From Thalassovita sp. (GTDB lineage Bacteria > Pseudomonadota > Alphaproteobacteria > Rhodobacterales > Rhodobacteraceae), in contig JARGPB010000004.1 of NCBI GenBank assembly GCA_029212905.1, positions 186,001 to 250,000 on the forward strand: a DNA stretch of 64,000 bases, in the 5' to 3' direction. Below, in pieces: positions 51,211 to 59,653 of the stretch; positions within the stretch are counted from its first letter, which is position 1, and every line of letters begins with the position of its first letter. The position numbers and the translations under genes were made by a program. The notes below the pieces were generated by a model, which ran no database searches, was not told where the DNA came from, and was given only the letters and a program-made list of their open reading frames with translations.

Positions 51211-52065
51211 TTAGTCCTCGAATACGATATCAGTTTGCTTGATCAACGCAGGATCCAGGCCTTCGGCGCCGCTTTTGTCGATGGTCGCCGCGTTCGTCAG
51301 CGTGTCCAGCTGGGCAGAGACGACGCTTTGCTGGATTTCGTTCTCGAGTTCGGGGCGAACCTCTTCGAATGTCGGTGCCGAGAGTGGGCGTTTGTCGTTC
51401 AGAATGATCACGTGCCAGCCGAACTGGGTCTGCACGGGGTCTGAGACGCCGCCGACTTTCAGTGTCATGACGGCCTCTTCGAAGGGTTTCACCATCGCGC
51501 CAGCGCCGAACCACCCCAAAGAGCCACCGCTGGGACCAGACGGTCCGGTGGATTCGGTTTTGGCCAGCTCGGCGAAATCGGCGCCGGCCTTTAGTTTGGC
51601 GATCAGCTCTTTGGCCTTTTCTTCGGTTTCGACCAAAATATGCGAGGCGTTGTATTCATCACCCGACGCAGCATTCGCATAGTTTTCTTCGTATTGCGCG
51701 CGCAGGGCGTCTTCGGTGACTGCATCCTTTGCGATCTTTTCCATGTGGACGCCGGCCTGTAGCAGGCGGCGCTCGTTTTCCAGGGAAAGCCTGACGAATT
51801 TGGAGGGCTCGCTTGGGCCGGCTTGTTGCAGAACGGTTTGCTGGACCAACTGGTTCAGAATGCCGTCGAACAGGGTTTGGCTGGGCAGTGTCCGATACTG
51901 TTCGGGTAGGTTGCGCTGAACAACGATCATGTGCCCCAAAGTGATTTCAGTGCCGTTCACCGTGGCGACAACTGTGTCAACACTTGGGGTCTCTTCTGCG
52001 GTCAGGGGAAAGGCCATGCACAAGGAAAGGGCCACACCCGACAGAAAAGTGAGACGTTTTGACAT
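51211..52065 (-). CDS. Periplasmic parvulin-type peptidyl-prolyl isomerase
   Basis: The 284-residue protein has a signal peptide (MSKRLTFLSGVALSLCMAFP-), an N-terminal SurA-like helical part (about 30-125), and a PpiC rotamase domain (EYNASHILVETEEKAKELIAKLKAGADFAELA, GGSLGWFGAGAMVKPFEEAVMTLKVGGVSDPVQTQFGWHVIIL). It probably helps fold outer-membrane or periplasmic proteins. The ATG at 52065 follows AAAGGAC. It is divergent from secA, whose product moves such substrates. Confidence 0.93.
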   Translation of the reverse strand: MSKRLTFLSGVALSLCMAFPLTAEETPSVDTVVATVNGTEITLGHMIVVQRNLPEQYRTLPSQTLFDGILNQLVQQTVLQQAGPSEPSKFVRLSLENERRLLQAGVHMEKIAKDAVTEDALRAQYEENYANAASGDEYNASHILVETEEKAKELIAKLKAGADFAELAKTESTGPSGPSGGSLGWFGAGAMVKPFEEAVMTLKVGGVSDPVQTQFGWHVIILNDKRPLSAPTFEEVRPELENEIQQSVVSAQLDTLTNAATIDKSGAEGLDPALIKQTDIVFED

Positions 52066-52242
52066 AAGTTTTGTCCTTTGATTGCTGCGCTCGGGGCGCC
52101 AACGTTGACACTGCACCACCCGGCCCTTACATCGCCTTGAGGCAATTGGAATGCTGGGTTTCCATGACGTTTTAGGCGCTGTGGTTACAGCGGGCAAGCA
52201 GATGCCGCGCACGATGATGTCAACGACCGGATCGGAAAAAAA

Positions 52243-54930
52243 ATGTTGGGTTTCGGAACTCTTTCCAAAAAGGTTTTCGGCACGCCGAATGACCGCAAAG
52301 TCAAGGCGACGCGCCCGTTGGTGGAAAAGATCAGCGCCCTGGAGCCCGAGTTTGTACAGCTCTCTGACGAAGGTCTGATTGCCAAAACCGAAGAGTTCAA
52401 ATCGCGGCTGGCCGAGGGCGAAAGCCTGGATGCGCTGTTGCCCGAAGCCTTTGCCAACTGCCGAGAGGCGGCCAAGCGCGCATTGGGTCTGCGGGCCTTT
52501 GATACGCAGCTGATGGGCGGCATTTTCTTGCATCAGGGCAATATCGCGGAAATGAAGACCGGCGAGGGCAAAACCCTGGTTGCGACTTTCCCGGCCTATC
52601 TGAATGCGCTGACGGGCAAAGGTGTGCACATCGTCACCGTGAACGATTATCTGGCCAAACGTGACGCCGAATGGATGAGCAAGGTCTACGGCGCCCTGGG
52701 CATGACCACCGGCGTTGTCTATCCGCAGCAGCCTCAGGACGAGAAAAAGGCCGCGTATGATTGCGACGTGACCTATGCGACCAACAACGAACTGGGCTTT
52801 GACTATCTGCGCGACAACATGCGTTCGGAACTGATAGACATGAACCAGCGCAAGCACCACTTTGCCATCGTGGACGAAGTGGACAGCATCCTGATCGACG
52901 AGGCGCGTACGCCGCTGATCATTTCGGGCCCGTCCGAGGATCGTTCGGATCTGTACGTCGCGTTGGACAAGCTGATCCCCGAACTGACAGATGCGCATTT
53001 CTTGCTGGATGAAAAAACCCGCAATGTGACCTATACGGATGAAGGCAACGAATTCCTGGAGCAGCGCCTGCATGAGATGGGTTTGCTGGAGGAAGGTCAG
53101 ACCTTGTACGACCCCGAAAGCACAACCATCGTGCACCACGTCAATCAGGGTCTGCGGGCGCATAAACTTTTCACGCGCGACAAGGATTATATCGTTCGTG
53201 ACGGTCAGATCGTCCTGATCGACGAATTCACTGGCCGTATGATGGCGGGGCGTCGTCTGTCGGATGGTCTGCACCAGGCGATCGAGGCCAAGGAAGAATG
53301 CCAGATCCAGCCTGAAAACGTCACGCTGGCTCAGGTCACCTTCCAGAACTATTTCCGCCTGTACGACAAGCTTGCCGGAATGACAGGTACTGCCGTCACC
53401 GAGGCGGATGAATTCGAAGAAATTTACAAGCTGGGCGTGGTCGAAGTCCCCACCAACAAGCCCATCGCCCGGATTGACGACGACGATGCCGTCTATCGGA
53501 CTGCCAAGGAAAAATTCGAGGCCGTTGTCGAGACGATTAAAGAAGCGCATGAAAAGGGTCAGCCGACCCTAGTGGGCACCACCTCGATCGAGAAATCGGA
53601 ATTCCTGAGCCAGATGCTGACGCAGGCCGGCGTGCCGCATAACGTCCTGAACGCGCGCCAGCACGAGAAAGAGGCTCAGATTGTCGCTGATGCTGGTAAG
53701 CTGGGCGCAGTAACCATCGCTACCAACATGGCCGGCCGCGGAACGGACATCAAACTGGGCGGCAACGTCGAGATGAAGGTGATGGAAGCACTGGAAGCCA
53801 ATCCAGACGCCAACCCCGATGAAATCCGCACCCAGATCGAAGCAGCGCACGAGGGCGAAGAGCAAGCTGTCAAAGACGCTGGCGGTCTGTTCGTTCTGGC
53901 CACAGAGCGCCACGAATCCCGTCGGATCGACAACCAGCTGCGTGGCCGCTCGGGCCGTCAGGGTGATCCGGGGCGCTCCTCGTTCTTCTTGTCGCTGGAG
54001 GATGACCTGATGCGCATCTTCGGCTCGGAGAAGCTGGACAAGGTCCTGTCTACACTGGGCATGAAAGACGGCGAGGCCATCGTGCACCCCTGGGTGAACA
54101 AATCGCTGGAACGGGCGCAGGGTAAGGTCGAGGGCCGCAATTTTGACATCCGTAAGCACCTGTTGAAATTTGACGATGTGATGAACGAACAGCGCAAGGT
54201 GATCTTCAAGCAGCGGCTTGAGATCATGGAGGCTGACGACCTGTCCGAAATCATCGGGGACATGCGTCACGAGGTGATCGGCGAATTGGTCGATCAGTAC
54301 ATGCCGCCGAAATCCTATGCGGATCAGTGGGATGTGCCGGGGCTGTATGCCGCGCTGCTGGAAAAGCTGAACCTGGAAACCAAGGTGATTGAATGGGCCG
54401 ACGAAGAAGGTGTCGACGGCGAGGAAATCATTGAGCGTATCGCCGACAGCGCCGACGAACAGATGGCTGAAAAGGCTGCGGCCTTTGGCGCGGATAGTAT
54501 GCGCCAGATCGAGAAACAGATCTTGCTGCAAACAATCGACGCAAAATGGCGTGAACATTTGCTGACCCTGGAACACCTGCGTTCGGTTGTCGGGTTCCGC
54601 GGCTATGCGCAGCGTGATCCGCTGAATGAATACAAAACCGAAGGGTTCCAACTGTTTGAAAATATGCTGGACAGCCTGCGTGAAGACGTGAGCCAGAAAC
54701 TGGGTCAAGTCCGTCCGCTGACCGAAGAAGAGCAACAGCAGATGATCGCGCAGATGGCCGCTCAGCAGGGCGTGCCCGTGCCGGAACCCGAGCTAGAGTC
54801 CCCCACAGGGACCACCAAAGACGGGTTCGACGAAAACGATCCCTCGACTTGGGGTAATCCCGGCAGAAACGAAGCCTGCCCCTGTGGCTCTGGCAAGAAG
54901 TTCAAGCACTGCCACGGGCGCCTCGCCTAG
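52243..54930 (+). CDS. secA: Protein translocase motor ATPase SecA
   Basis: The 895-residue ATPase drives export through SecYEG. NBD1 has Walker A MKTGEGKTLVAT (GEGKT at 107-111) and the DEVDSILIDEARTPLIISGP motif; NBD2 has VGTTSIEKSE, TNMAGRGTDIKLGG and RESRRIDNQLRGRSGRQGDPG-type sequences. The C-terminus has a zinc-binding NEACPCGSGKKFKHCHG that contacts SecB. The 177-base gap to the divergent parvulin gene should hold both promoters; no upstream secM-like gene was seen. Confidence 0.97.
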   Translation: MLGFGTLSKKVFGTPNDRKVKATRPLVEKISALEPEFVQLSDEGLIAKTEEFKSRLAEGESLDALLPEAFANCREAAKRALGLRAFDTQLMGGIFLHQGNIAEMKTGEGKTLVATFPAYLNALTGKGVHIVTVNDYLAKRDAEWMSKVYGALGMTTGVVYPQQPQDEKKAAYDCDVTYATNNELGFDYLRDNMRSELIDMNQRKHHFAIVDEVDSILIDEARTPLIISGPSEDRSDLYVALDKLIPELTDAHFLLDEKTRNVTYTDEGNEFLEQRLHEMGLLEEGQTLYDPESTTIVHHVNQGLRAHKLFTRDKDYIVRDGQIVLIDEFTGRMMAGRRLSDGLHQAIEAKEECQIQPENVTLAQVTFQNYFRLYDKLAGMTGTAVTEADEFEEIYKLGVVEVPTNKPIARIDDDDAVYRTAKEKFEAVVETIKEAHEKGQPTLVGTTSIEKSEFLSQMLTQAGVPHNVLNARQHEKEAQIVADAGKLGAVTIATNMAGRGTDIKLGGNVEMKVMEALEANPDANPDEIRTQIEAAHEGEEQAVKDAGGLFVLATERHESRRIDNQLRGRSGRQGDPGRSSFFLSLEDDLMRIFGSEKLDKVLSTLGMKDGEAIVHPWVNKSLERAQGKVEGRNFDIRKHLLKFDDVMNEQRKVIFKQRLEIMEADDLSEIIGDMRHEVIGELVDQYMPPKSYADQWDVPGLYAALLEKLNLETKVIEWADEEGVDGEEIIERIADSADEQMAEKAAAFGADSMRQIEKQILLQTIDAKWREHLLTLEHLRSVVGFRGYAQRDPLNEYKTEGFQLFENMLDSLREDVSQKLGQVRPLTEEEQQQMIAQMAAQQGVPVPEPELESPTGTTKDGFDENDPSTWGNPGRNEACPCGSGKKFKHCHGRLA

Positions 54931-55034
54931 GGTTTTTGGGCGTGAAATGGCCTGATTGGTTCCCTCGGGACGCCACACGTGCGCCATTTTTGACTGAGAA
55001 ACTGCCTCTAACCTAATTTGGGTTGGAGGCAAAA

Positions 55035-56030
55035 ATGGTCACGAAAAAAGCATCCAGTATCGCGTTGATGGTCGGCACAGTCGGGCTGGCTATTGGGTCT
55101 GGCTATTTCATGGAGCACAGCGCCCCAACCGTGTCGCGTAACGTGCAGCCCTCGCCGATCCAAGTGGCTGAAATTCCCGCCGCGCAGACTGGCGAATTGA
55201 ACAAAGTCGAACTGACAGCGTCGCCTTTGCCGGAAATGCCCGCTGATATCTTTCAAGAGCTGAACATGCCTGAACGCGACGTTGTTCGCGTCGCGGTGAC
55301 CGAAGAGGCGATCACCGTCCCCGAAGCGGTCGAGGTTCAGGGCGGGTTCGAATGTGATGTCCAGATGACTGCCGAAGCCACAGTTGCAGCGCTGGTAAAT
55401 GTCGAAATCATTGCCGCATGTCTGCCGGAAACGCGAGTGACCTTGCATCACAACGGCCTGATGATTTCAGAGCTTACCGACAACCGGGGCGAGCTGTTCG
55501 TGACAATCCCGGCACTGGCAGAAACGGCGGTATTCATTGCTGATTTCGGCGGTACCCAAGGGGCGACTGCAACCGTGAAGGTACCCTCGTTGCATTTCTA
55601 TGATCGTGCTGCCGTTCAATGGCAGGGGCAGTCGGGCATTCATCTTCATGCGATGGAATTCGGCGCGCAATTCGGTGATGCGGGCCACGTCTGGGAAGAG
55701 CAAACCGGCTCTCTTGAGCAAACCATTCACGGGAAGGGCGGGTTCCTGACGCAGATGGGCGATCCTGATCTTGCCGAAAGCCTGCAAGCGCAGGTGTACA
55801 CCTATCCGTCGGGGACGACGGCCCGTTCGGGCGCGATCGCCCTTGAGATCGAAGCAGAAGTGACCAAAGCCAATTGCGGGCGCGAAGTTAGCGCTCAATC
55901 CATGCAGGTTTCCAAAGCCGGTTCCCCGCGTGTGCAGGAATTGGAGCTGGCAATGCCAGATTGTGATGCGGTTGGTGACTTTCTGGTGTTGAAAAACGTG
56001 CTCGAAGACCTGAAAGTCGCTTCTAAGTGA
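55035..56030 (+). CDS. Exported or membrane-anchored protein of unknown function
   Basis: The 331-residue protein has an N-terminal hydrophobic segment (SSIALMVGTVGLAIGSGYFM), an acidic Pro/Glu-rich linker, then a domain from about residue 110 with CDVQMTAEATVAALVNVEIIAACLPETRVTLHHNGLM and later FYDRAAVQWQGQSGIHLHAMEFGAQFGDAGHVW. Five or more cysteines suggest disulfides in an exported protein. I recognise no named family. The ATG at 55035 follows GGAGG by 5 bases. The next gene, a binding-protein/OmpA fusion, starts 24 bases downstream, so the two may act together. Confidence 0.8.
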   Translation: MVTKKASSIALMVGTVGLAIGSGYFMEHSAPTVSRNVQPSPIQVAEIPAAQTGELNKVELTASPLPEMPADIFQELNMPERDVVRVAVTEEAITVPEAVEVQGGFECDVQMTAEATVAALVNVEIIAACLPETRVTLHHNGLMISELTDNRGELFVTIPALAETAVFIADFGGTQGATATVKVPSLHFYDRAAVQWQGQSGIHLHAMEFGAQFGDAGHVWEEQTGSLEQTIHGKGGFLTQMGDPDLAESLQAQVYTYPSGTTARSGAIALEIEAEVTKANCGREVSAQSMQVSKAGSPRVQELELAMPDCDAVGDFLVLKNVLEDLKVASK

Positions 56031-56054
56031 TTTGATTGGTCAGGATGAGATTCT

Positions 56055-57623
56055 ATGAAACCGGCCCGTGCGGTGATCTTCGCCGCACTTTTTCTTTTGG
56101 GATTTGCCCCTATTGTTCGGGCGCAGGATGTGACGCTGCTATCCCCAGATGGCGAGGTCGAAATCAGTGGGACCTTGCTGGGTTTTGACGGTGAGTTTTA
56201 CCGCGTGGACACCGTGTACGGAGAGCTGACCGTTGATGGCTCGGGTGTGCGCTGCGAGGGGCCGGCCTGTCCGAACCTCGAAGACTATATCGCCGAGCTG
56301 GGCATTTCGGGCGAAACCTCGGTTGGGTCTGTGTTGATGCCCGCGTTGATACAGTCCTTTGCGCAGCGCTCGGGGCTTAGCGTCCGTCGGGAAAAACTGA
56401 CCGAGGACCGGACGCGTTTCCACCTGACCAATCGCGTGACGCAAAAAGTAACCGGTATTTTCACCGTTCACGCGACGAATACGGACGAAGGCTTTGCCGA
56501 TCTTCTTGCGAACGAGGCGGATATCGTGATGTCTATGCGCGAAATCCGAGAAAACGAGGCGCGACTGGCGCGCGAGGCAGGGTTGGGAAATCTCAAGGGG
56601 ATCGGGCGGAGCCGCGTGTTGGCCTTGGACGCGCTGGTCCCCATCGTTGCGCCTGGGAATGTGCTGGCTAGTCTGACAACTGCGCAACTTTCAAAGGTTT
56701 TCTCGGGAAAGATCCAAAACTGGAAACAGCTGGGCGGCCCCGATGCCCCGATCACGGTTCATTTACGCGACGGGCAATCTGGGCTTGGGCAGGCGGCGGT
56801 TGATCAACTGCTGGCTCCGGTTGGGGAAAATTTGACCGATATGGCCCAAACCCATAGCAATAACCAGACACTGATCAACGCCGTGGTCGCGGACCCCTTT
56901 GGGATCGGGGTATCCCGTGAATCGGAAACGGGCGAAGCGCGCGCCATTCCCCTGAGTGGGGATTGTGGGTTCATCCTGACGGCTGAGCGCAAAACCGTCA
57001 AAACCGAGGACTATCCGCTGACAGCGCCGATTTTCCTGTATCTCCCCGCGCGGCGTCTACCCAAACTGGCCCGTGATTTCCTGATGTTCACGCGCAGCAC
57101 GCCGGCTCAGTTGGTTGTGCGGCGGGCTGGCTATACCGATCAGGCGCCGGAGTTGGTGCCGGTCGACGTGCAGGGCAACCGTTTTGCCAATGCGATCGCA
57201 CAAGCAGGTGACGAGATTTCGCTTGAGGATCTGAAGCGGATGGTCGGCGTCCTGGCGCCGATGAAGCGGTTAACAACAACTTTCCGTTTCGAGGCGGGCT
57301 CGGTTCGGCTGGACGCGCAATCCCGTTCGAACGTGGGGCAACTGGCGCAGGCCATTGAAGCGGGGCAATATGATGCTCAGCGTTTGCTGTTCGTCGGGTT
57401 CAGCGACGGAAAAGGGCTGGCGAAGCCGAATCTGTCAATCGCCTTGAAGCGGGCCGAGGCTGTTCGGGACGCGGTGCTCAACGCTGCGGAAACCGCCAAT
57501 TTCGAGCGCTTGGAACTGGATGTCGATGCCTTCGGCGAGGCGATGCCGATGGCGTGCGACGACAGCGCCTGGGGGCGTCAGGTTAATCGCCGGGTCGAGG
57601 TCTGGGTGCAGCCGTCAAAGTAA
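56055..57623 (+). CDS. Fusion of periplasmic (PstS-like) binding domain and OmpA-like domain
   Basis: The 522-residue protein has a signal peptide (RAVIFAALFLLGFAPIVRA), a short N-terminal domain, a PstS-like ligand-binding domain (about 90-355: DIVMSMREI, LTTAQLSKVFSGKIQNWKQLGGPDAPITVHLRDGQSG, DPFGIGVSRESET) and a C-terminal OmpA-like domain (about 415-522: FRFEAGSVRLDAQSRSNVGQLAQAI, FVGFSDGKG, NRRVEVWV). The OmpA part should bind peptidoglycan. The ligand is unknown, though the fold is that of phosphate-binding proteins; no transporter genes are adjacent. It overlaps radC convergently by 9 bases. Confidence 0.85.
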   Translation: MKPARAVIFAALFLLGFAPIVRAQDVTLLSPDGEVEISGTLLGFDGEFYRVDTVYGELTVDGSGVRCEGPACPNLEDYIAELGISGETSVGSVLMPALIQSFAQRSGLSVRREKLTEDRTRFHLTNRVTQKVTGIFTVHATNTDEGFADLLANEADIVMSMREIRENEARLAREAGLGNLKGIGRSRVLALDALVPIVAPGNVLASLTTAQLSKVFSGKIQNWKQLGGPDAPITVHLRDGQSGLGQAAVDQLLAPVGENLTDMAQTHSNNQTLINAVVADPFGIGVSRESETGEARAIPLSGDCGFILTAERKTVKTEDYPLTAPIFLYLPARRLPKLARDFLMFTRSTPAQLVVRRAGYTDQAPELVPVDVQGNRFANAIAQAGDEISLEDLKRMVGVLAPMKRLTTTFRFEAGSVRLDAQSRSNVGQLAQAIEAGQYDAQRLLFVGFSDGKGLAKPNLSIALKRAEAVRDAVLNAAETANFERLELDVDAFGEAMPMACDDSAWGRQVNRRVEVWVQPSK

Positions 57624-58382
57624 CCCCTCGGACCGAAAGCTAAGCTCTTGTGATCGTCCGATAATCAGGTGGTCATGAAGGGTGATATTCATGGTTTGGC
57701 AGGCGCTGCTGATCTGCGCGGTCATCGTGATATCGGATTCGGACGGCGTGGGATCCCCAGAAGGGTGATTATGCACCAGGATCAGCGCCGAGGCGTTCAG
57801 TTCGAGTGCGCGCTTAATCACCTCGCGCGGGTAGACGGGGACATGGTCGACCGTTCCTCGCGCTTGTTCTTCGTCCGCGATCACCGTGTTTTTTCGGTCC
57901 AGGAACAGGATACGGAATTGTTCGGTTTCGCGATGAGCCATTGAGGTGTGGCAGTAGTCCAGCAAGGCATCCCAGCTGGAAATCACCTGTTTGCGCATTA
58001 CTCGTGCACGGGCCAGGCGATGCGCAGAAGCCTCGATGATCTTGAGTTCACAGATCACCGCCTCGCCTACACCGTTGATTTCTTGCAAGCGGGCGATTGG
58101 GGCGGAGATCACCTCGTTAAAGCCGCCGAAACGATCCAGCAGGTCCCGCGCCAAAGGTTTGACATCGCGGCGCGGAATGGCACGAAACAGGACGAGTTCC
58201 AGTAACTCATAGTCCGGTACGGCCTGGGCACCACCCTCCATGAACCGCCCGCGCAGGCGCCTGCGGTGGTCACGGATATAGGACGGCTGCTTGACAGATG
58301 TATCGACCACAGCCTCGTCCGTGGCTGAATCAAAGGAAAACAGCAAGGGCATTTCCTGAAAAGAAGAACGGAGCCGTGACAT
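57615..58382 (-). CDS. radC: RadC family JAB-domain protein
   Basis: The 255-residue protein has an N-terminal helix-hairpin-helix part (YELLELVLFRAIPRRDVKPLARDLLDRFGGF, LQEINGVGEAVICELKIIE) and a MPN/JAB metalloprotease-like domain with HNHPSGDPTPSESDITMT, the metal-binding signature of RadC/YeeS-type proteins. The function in DNA repair named in E. coli is disputed. It is leftward, like dnaJ-dnaK, whose end lies 45 bases upstream, but overlaps the convergent fusion gene by 9 bases. Confidence 0.93.
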   Translation of the reverse strand: MSRLRSSFQEMPLLFSFDSATDEAVVDTSVKQPSYIRDHRRRLRGRFMEGGAQAVPDYELLELVLFRAIPRRDVKPLARDLLDRFGGFNEVISAPIARLQEINGVGEAVICELKIIEASAHRLARARVMRKQVISSWDALLDYCHTSMAHRETEQFRILFLDRKNTVIADEEQARGTVDHVPVYPREVIKRALELNASALILVHNHPSGDPTPSESDITMTAQISSACQTMNITLHDHLIIGRSQELSFRSEGLL

Positions 58383-58427
58383 GCTGCCAAGGCTCCGCCG
58401 ATTCGCTTACAAAGTGGTTAACGCACG

Positions 58428-59579
58428 TTAGCTTTTCATGCTGTCCCAGAAGCCTTTGACCTTGTTAAAGAAGGTCGAGCCATGCGGGTTATTGTCATCG
58501 CTCAGCTTTTCGAACTCACGCAGCAGCTCTTTTTGACGAGAGTTGAGGTTCACGGGCGTTTCCACTGACATTTCGATGAACATGTCGCCGGTACCACCAC
58601 CCCGCAGGGCAGGCATACCTTTGCCACGCAGGCGCATTTGTCGACCGGACTGGCTCCCGGCTGGGACCTTCACCCGGCTGCGGCCGCCATCGATTGTCGG
58701 CACTTCGATATCGCCGCCCAGAGTTGCCGTGGTCATGCTGACGGGGACGCGGCAGAACAGATTCGTGTCCTCGCGTTCGAACAGGTCATGCCTGGCGACG
58801 TCGATGAAGATGTACAAATCTCCAGTCGGACCACCGCGCATTCCGGCTTCGCCTTCGCCGGATAGACGGATGCGCGTACCGGTTTCGACACCGGCGGGGA
58901 TGTTGACGCTTAGGGCGCGTTCGGTCTGGGTGCGGCCTTGGCCACCGCAGGATTTACACGGGTTCTTGATGATCTGGCCCATCCCCGAACAGGTCGGGCA
59001 GGTGCGTTCAACGGTAAAGAAACCTTGCTGCGCGCGTACTTTGCCCATCCCAGAGCAGGTCGGACATGTGGTGGGTTCGCCACCTCCTTCGGCACCAGAA
59101 CCGTTACATTCGCCGCAGGCCACGGACCCAGGCACATTGATGGTTTTCTGAGCGCCCGAGAAGGCCTCTTCTAGTGTGACGCGCAGGTTATAGCGCAGGT
59201 CAGCACCACGAGACGCCCGCTGATGACCGCCACCACCGCGTTGCCCCATGAAGTCGCCAAACAGGTCGTCGAACACATCCGAGAACGAGCTGGCAAAATC
59301 GCCTTGGTTGCCACGGAAACCGCCGCCGGGATGACCGCCGCCGCCCATGCCGCCCTCAAACGCCGCGTGACCGTAGCGGTCATAGGCGGCTTTCTTGTCG
59401 GCGTCTTTCAGGCACTCGTATGCCTCGTTTGCTTCCTTGAACTGAGCTTCGGCTTCCGGGTTGTCGGCATTCCGGTCGGGGTGCAGTTCTTTGGCCTTCT
59501 TGCGATAGGCCTTTTTGATCTCGTCAGCAGAGGCACCCTTGGATGTGCCTAGCACATCGTAATAATCACGTTTGGACAT
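58428..59579 (-). CDS. dnaJ: Chaperone protein DnaJ
   Basis: The 383-residue co-chaperone of DnaK has a J domain with the HPD motif (KELHPDRN), a Gly/Phe-rich stretch (about 75-110), and four CxxCxGxG-type zinc repeats (CGECNGSG, CPTCSGMG twice, CKSCGGQG) between about 140 and 215. The C-terminal substrate domain follows. It starts 74 bases after dnaK, probably one transcript; a G/C-rich inverted repeat in the gap (59608-59613 with 59627-59632) may attenuate it. Confidence 0.97.
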   Translation of the reverse strand: MSKRDYYDVLGTSKGASADEIKKAYRKKAKELHPDRNADNPEAEAQFKEANEAYECLKDADKKAAYDRYGHAAFEGGMGGGGHPGGGFRGNQGDFASSFSDVFDDLFGDFMGQRGGGGHQRASRGADLRYNLRVTLEEAFSGAQKTINVPGSVACGECNGSGAEGGGEPTTCPTCSGMGKVRAQQGFFTVERTCPTCSGMGQIIKNPCKSCGGQGRTQTERALSVNIPAGVETGTRIRLSGEGEAGMRGGPTGDLYIFIDVARHDLFEREDTNLFCRVPVSMTTATLGGDIEVPTIDGGRSRVKVPAGSQSGRQMRLRGKGMPALRGGGTGDMFIEMSVETPVNLNSRQKELLREFEKLSDDNNPHGSTFFNKVKGFWDSMKS

Positions 59580-59653
59580 TGGGTTTTCCCCTTTCAGGAA
59601 CGGTTAAGGGCCGACCCGGACAGGACCGGCCCCTAAATGTTTCCGTCAGTGAT

